A stretch of 64,000 nucleotides of DNA, from contig CP137667.1 of NCBI GenBank assembly GCA_037976565.1, positions 32,682,790-32,746,789 of the forward strand, in the 5' to 3' direction. Position 1 is the stretch's first letter. Every line of letters starts with the position of its first letter. The notes beneath the pieces are model-generated. The model was not told where the DNA came from and searched no databases. It saw only the letters and a program-made list of their open reading frames with translations. This document shows positions 59,620 to 64,000 of the stretch, in pieces. Position numbers and translations under genes: made by a program. Source of the stretch: Mesocentrotus franciscanus. Its lineage: Eukaryota > Echinodermata > Echinoidea > Camarodonta > Strongylocentrotidae.

Positions 59620-59757
59620 CCATGATCGGCCAGACCTCAGAAATTATCTAGCGGGTAGTCTGGAAAACGCGGTCGGGGGTGTCAGGAAGCATAAACGTGC
59701 AGCAAGAAGGCGACTTATTTAACTTGCGAAGGCGCCGTGTTTAAGGCGAGGAGATTA

Positions 59758-59821
59758 CTTGTTGAAACTCGCCAATGTGCATTATTGAAGTCGAGGAGGC
59801 AATTCGGTGAGTTTTAACAAG
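59758..59821 (+). promoter_or_regulatory. possible 3' UTR stem-loop
   Basis: cttgttgaaactcgcc pairs with ggtgagttttaacaag, with about 32 nt in the loop. The duplicate (21931-21994) keeps the stem with compensating G-C/G-U changes. It may be an RNA structure or the inverted ends of an old small element. Confidence 0.35.
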
Positions 59822-60031
59822 TCGCCTTCCTGCATTCGACGTACCTTCTCGCCTTCTCGGCCTTACATCTGCGCCTTGGCTATAGCTAAACCATGGACCT
59901 ACTAAGGTCCATGGTTAAACTAGTCACCTTCTCGCTGCATGCTAAAACTTCCGTAGTTGTGGCCTTGTCGGCCCGTTTTGCACTGTCGACCTACGTGCAA
60001 TTTTGCAACACCACATTATTGTACTTATGTA

Positions 60032-60037
60032 AATAAA
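60032..60037 (+). terminator. candidate poly(A) signal AATAAA
   Basis: First consensus AATAAA in the region aligned between copies, about 1.17 kb after the stop (0.43 kb without the insertion). The equivalent hexamer in copy A (near 22087) reads AATAGA. Confidence 0.5.
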
Positions 60038-61626
60038 CGACTATTTACACTCTATGTGACATTTAGATATAAATCTAAATATATGTTGACGTGTTGGAAA
60101 GAAATTTAGTATAGAGCCATCGAGTGTTTGGAAACTTCCAGCATCATTATTATGTTACGAACATGGTTGGGCCTTTGATTTCTAGGATGGTGGGGGCGAG
60201 GGGAAGTGGGCAAACTGCAAAAGTCCACTTTCCCACGAGGACAGTCATTGCATTCATTAACCAGTGACGAAGCAAGCATTTGTCCCTTAAATATGATTCT
60301 ATAAGTCTTACCAGTCCACCCAGAATCACTGAAAGGGGCTCATGGGTGGTAGCAATTTAAAATTTGAAATGTCAATGCATATATAATATGTATATAAATG
60401 TGCTCTAATTCCAGTACAATTCTTTATAGACCAGTTAAAATGTGTATACAACTATTATCTGAATGATTCCTCAATATACATCTTCTCACTGTTCTCTACT
60501 TGCAAATATAAAATATAGTAATGTATGTATGCTAGCTTGATAAATCACTTTTTGCCAATTTATACCTTTAAACTTTTGATTAAACCCATACTTCTGATCT
60601 TCTTTCTGTCATAATATAACAGTACTATAATTGCAGCAGTACTACCTGTAAGTGAATTATTTTTTATAACTTGCAAAATTAATACATTTAGTAAACGTAG
60701 GTTGACATGGAAGTTTTGAAATAAATGAACTGCATCAGTCCTTGCAACTTTTTGGTGCTTTCGTTTGTAATGAAGCATGCACATATATTCCATTATTCAG
60801 CTATCTTGTGAACAACGGTGTATTACTTGTATTACTTGAAAAGCAATAATTGTCTTAAAATATATCCAATGTAAATATGTACACAGCAACTTTGGTATCC
60901 CGTGTGTTAGGCTAGATATCAGATAATATACATGTACATTTGTTCTTGTTGCTTATGAGCTCTTAAATCGATAAGATGCTATCTTCTCTTGTTGATTTAT
61001 TATTTTTGTTTTGTTTGTAAGAATGCCTAAAACTGTGTCGTGACTATCAAGCATCTGATTTGCATACTAATAACTTCAATTGTAACCAAACAGGGCCTCA
61101 TGGAAGGCCACCATAATTGGTGAAATGTGCCACCCCATATATATTTATAAGAAATAAATAAATTAATAAATATATGAGACATAATGAATCAGTTATTGAG
61201 CAAACCATCATCAATATATGAAGAATCCAGTCTGTGTTATTCTCATATTTGTATGTTTTGCCATATAATTTTGTTTTTTTACATTTGTCCTGTATGTATC
61301 CCTACAATGAATTAGAAGTAAACTGTTTATTAAATTGACATACACTAAAAAAAAAAGGAGCAGCCATGAGATCTTTCATTTCACATTTTGAAATACATTT
61401 TTTATTCACCATCTCCAAAATAAGAATACTGGAGGAAGATAACAAAACATATAAACACCTTTTCAGTCGAACAGAAGACATAAAGATGAATGGCATGATA
61501 AAATATATTTAGTCATATATAATTCTTGAACAATATACAGTTAACAACTAAATCATTCATACCCTTACCAAGTTTTGTAACTTTTTAAGTATGTGAACAA
61601 AATGATTAGTCCTGAATTACATTTCT

Positions 61627-62070
61627 TTAAAATGTGACATTTTAAAGCTTACATCTTAAAGCCCGTCTGCACTAGTTTGGCCAGGAGGGATTAGACCTCC
61701 CAACACGGTCACTGACAGGTGGTTATCTCATCAACTCAGCTCTCAATTAACATAAGGAAAAGAGAATCATGGGGGACCAACGGGCACCGCTTAAGCATTG
61801 TTTTCTATATACAGGGAGCAAGTAGCTATAAGTAGTGCAGTGGGGCTTTAAAGTATTCAACATACTACGCCCCAATTCAACCAGTTAACCTTTCAATCTT
61901 GAGTTACGAAATACACAAAAACATCATGTTTACGAGGGAGGTATGAATAATTTCGTTGTTAACAGTATTTACATAATGAACAAAATGTTTGCTTGCATAT
62001 TCAAATTTGGAAATGTTGAGAAAGACAAAGTAGGGTTATGTAGCTACTGCTACTGAATATTTCTGATCAA
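61627..62070. other. segment present only in copy B
   Basis: About 440 bp between ttacattt and tatgtacaaacata that copy A (near 26260) lacks. Contains ccaggagggattagacctcc; no clear inverted ends. Confidence 0.5.
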
Positions 62071-62409
62071 AAGTTATGTACAAACATAAATGAATTAATA
62101 CAATTTACATTATGTACATATTAAGTACTTTGAGATCAAACGACAAATAAAAGGTTGGATTTAAAAGTTGCAGCAATTCACTTTCTTTTTATCAAAGTCA
62201 AACAAAATATGGCACAAAATCTTCATAATAACATCCTCCGATAATATGATGAAAATCAAATAATTTTTCACAATGAAATGTGCAATGAAATTATATTTGA
62301 TAAAAAATTCAAACTGGAAACAAAAACTGAGAAATAGAAATGAAAAGAATTCAAAACTAGTATGACTGATGGACAGACATAAAGGTACATTTCAATACTC
62401 AACTTTTTA

Positions 62410-62625
62410 TGTTTGATTATTTGGTCAGCCGCCTTTCTGGTTGCCACCAGCCTAAGCAATTTCCCTTGTGTTTTTAACAACTTTTATTCTTGTTTGAAAA
62501 TTGATTCTGTGTTTTCTGTGATATCTATGTTAGTAATTGTAATTGTGTGATACTTTGTATACTTTTTTTTTTTTACCCTGTATGTTTTTTTTTTATTGCT
62601 CGGCAAAATAAATTGAATTGAATTC
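62410..62625 (+). mobile_element. LINE 3' tail inserted in copy B
   Basis: A block ending gctcggcaaaataaattgaattgaattc, a typical (ttgaa)n LINE 3' tail. Copy A (about 26600-26650) has different, shorter sequence at this place. Confidence 0.6.
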
Positions 62626-63760
62626 AACTTTGGTTGAACATGAAAATAAAGGTAGACATATCATTTGAGTAGCGAAGAACAAGTAGTCGCGTTTTTCTTA
62701 ACGTACTCTGGACGGAGTTCTGCAAAGTCTTGTAAAGGACATATTTCTATCTTGGAATAATTTTTCTGTTTTTCCTACTACTATTCCTGATGAGTCCAAA
62801 CACAACTACTTTCTATTCGATATCTCCAGTTATCTAGAATAACGTAATTATCTCTTATTTACAAACATCAACTCAAATTCAAATTATATAAATGTATATA
62901 TATATATATATACAATTACCACAATCTGTTCAACATAATATATACACACTAGATATTCCATTACCATTTCATTCTATCCCATGCTTTGTTCATTCAAACT
63001 CATGTCAGATTCTTGGAATACTATTGATTCAATATATCTCTTTAAGTAAACTCCTTCCTTCCAGCCATACTCCCACACTATACACGTATTATATAAGTTG
63101 GAAAATACAGACCCTAAAGCAAAGTTTGACACAAACAGGCACTCGGAACACTTGGGGTCAAAAATATAAGTCCGGACCTCCAAAATTTCAAAATTTTCAC
63201 TATTTTAGGGTATGTGCATACTGACTCTCCGAAGTTCATTCTGGACCCCTTCAAAAAAATGTTAGAGCGGAGCCCTGCCAAAAGTCTATTTTTACATATG
63301 AACCACAGCAATAGAACACAAAGTGAGCATTCGTAGATTTTGTGTGAAAGAAGTGTTCAATAAAATTATTTCAGAAAAAAAGAATGTAAGTGTGATCACA
63401 CCCAAATACAGGCTTACAATTCAAAGAACATTAAAATGATTACAGATTTCATACCATCCCTGTTAGGATTAAGGTGATCAATGCTTTGAAAATGAATAAA
63501 AACTTCACTTCAAGCCGAGTGATTTTCTCATGAAAAGAACTTGGGTGCGTCGTAACAGATCATAAAAGGATTATGAAGAGTAACTGTAAGAAACACCAAA
63601 AACAAACAAACACAGACTTAGGTATGAACTTCCATAGGACATTTCATATACTTGCAAGTTTATGAACATGTGCTATTGTGATCATCTGCATTTAAGCAAT
63701 ACACAATTTATTGTTTTACTATGCTTCACTCAAAGTAGAATTACATTTATAAAAATCAGT

Positions 63761-63960
63761 ACGATCCTTTAAAACATACTTCTTCCCTCAGTAACGTATT
63801 ATACAAATAATACATGTTTGCGAGTGCATAAGTGAATATGCACTGCACGCAGGTTAAGTCCCAGTAGGATAATGACCGAGACTTGTCGAGTCCATTGTCC
63901 GTCTCATTGTAACTTAACCAAGTTAACCACTGAGGGAAGAAGTATGTTTTAAAGGATCGT
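63761..63960. mobile_element. 200-bp MITE with perfect 32-bp inverted ends
   Basis: 63761-63792 and 63929-63960 are exact reverse complements (acgatcctttaaaacatact and so on). Exact arms suggest recent insertion or structural constraint. No target duplication is evident. Confidence 0.75.
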
Positions 63961-64000
63961 TTGCAAGAGGCAAGACAGGTTAACTCTCTGATGGAAAGCG

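Larger units (their letters stand above)
58866..60060 (+). other. 3' UTR of the Ig gene (predicted)
   Basis: Runs from the stop codon to just after the poly(A) signal at 60032. It contains a 740-bp transposon insertion. The part outside the insertion aligns with 21840-22110. Confidence 0.6.
60060..63700 (+). repeat. duplicated 3' flank of the Ig gene, copy B
   Basis: Co-linear with 22100-28000. No gene visible; AT-rich, with several short open frames mirrored in copy A but not conserved as coding. Contains B-only insertions at 61627-62070 and 62410-62625. Confidence 0.8.

Overview
This window is eukaryotic nuclear DNA: AT-rich, intron-containing, and full of microsatellites, fold-back elements, SINE copies and broken LINEs. 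The leucine-rich-repeat exons resemble the NLR-type LRR exons I know from echinoderms, and the large gene is a kirrel/nephrin-like immunoglobulin receptor. Together these suggest a marine deuterostome, most likely a sea urchin or another echinoderm. That assignment is inference from sequence style; no database was searched.

Layout. (1) Positions 1-7360 are repeats: a fold-back element with GA-rich arms, a 'ggggcac' minisatellite, a small terminal-inverted-repeat (TIR) element with a visible empty site, and a LINE 3' fragment. (2) Positions 7360-21085 hold a plus-strand tandem array of LRR exons. Each exon is normally 168 bp (56 codons, phase 0 at both ends) in a repeat unit of about 1.5 kb that also carries a tRNA-derived SINE. 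Four exons are intact (copies 2, 3, 4, 6) and four are broken (1, 5, 7, 8). The array is interrupted at 13.6-17.25 kb by transposon debris, including a 144-bp satellite with four perfect DR1 nuclear-receptor half-site pairs. (3) From about 21.15 to 28 kb lies a decayed second copy of the 3' end and 3' flank of the Ig gene. (4) Positions 30.1-31.5 kb hold a dead copy of that gene's upstream region and signal-peptide exon. (5) Positions 31.7-38.3 kb are mostly LINE remains and other repeats, including a TIR element that carries one C2H2 zinc-finger unit and sits inside a LINE.

(6) The main gene runs from 39483 to 58865 on the plus strand. I could assemble it into 13 coding exons whose splice phases all match and whose coding lengths sum to 3042 nt (1013 residues): signal peptide, seven Ig domains, one fibronectin III domain, one transmembrane helix and a cytoplasmic tail with five tyrosines. 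Its introns hold LINE fragments, a probable solo LTR, SINE and MITE copies, and the exon 5 acceptor appears to sit at the end of a MITE. (7) The 3' UTR and flank (58.9-63.8 kb) match the copy at 21.1-28 kb, with insertions private to each copy.

The locus therefore reads as a birth-and-death region: a duplicated Ig receptor of which one full copy survives, next to an expanding and decaying NLR-type LRR exon array. No NACHT, CARD or death domain is visible, so the LRR exons are either the 3' part of a gene that starts outside the window or a non-functional array.
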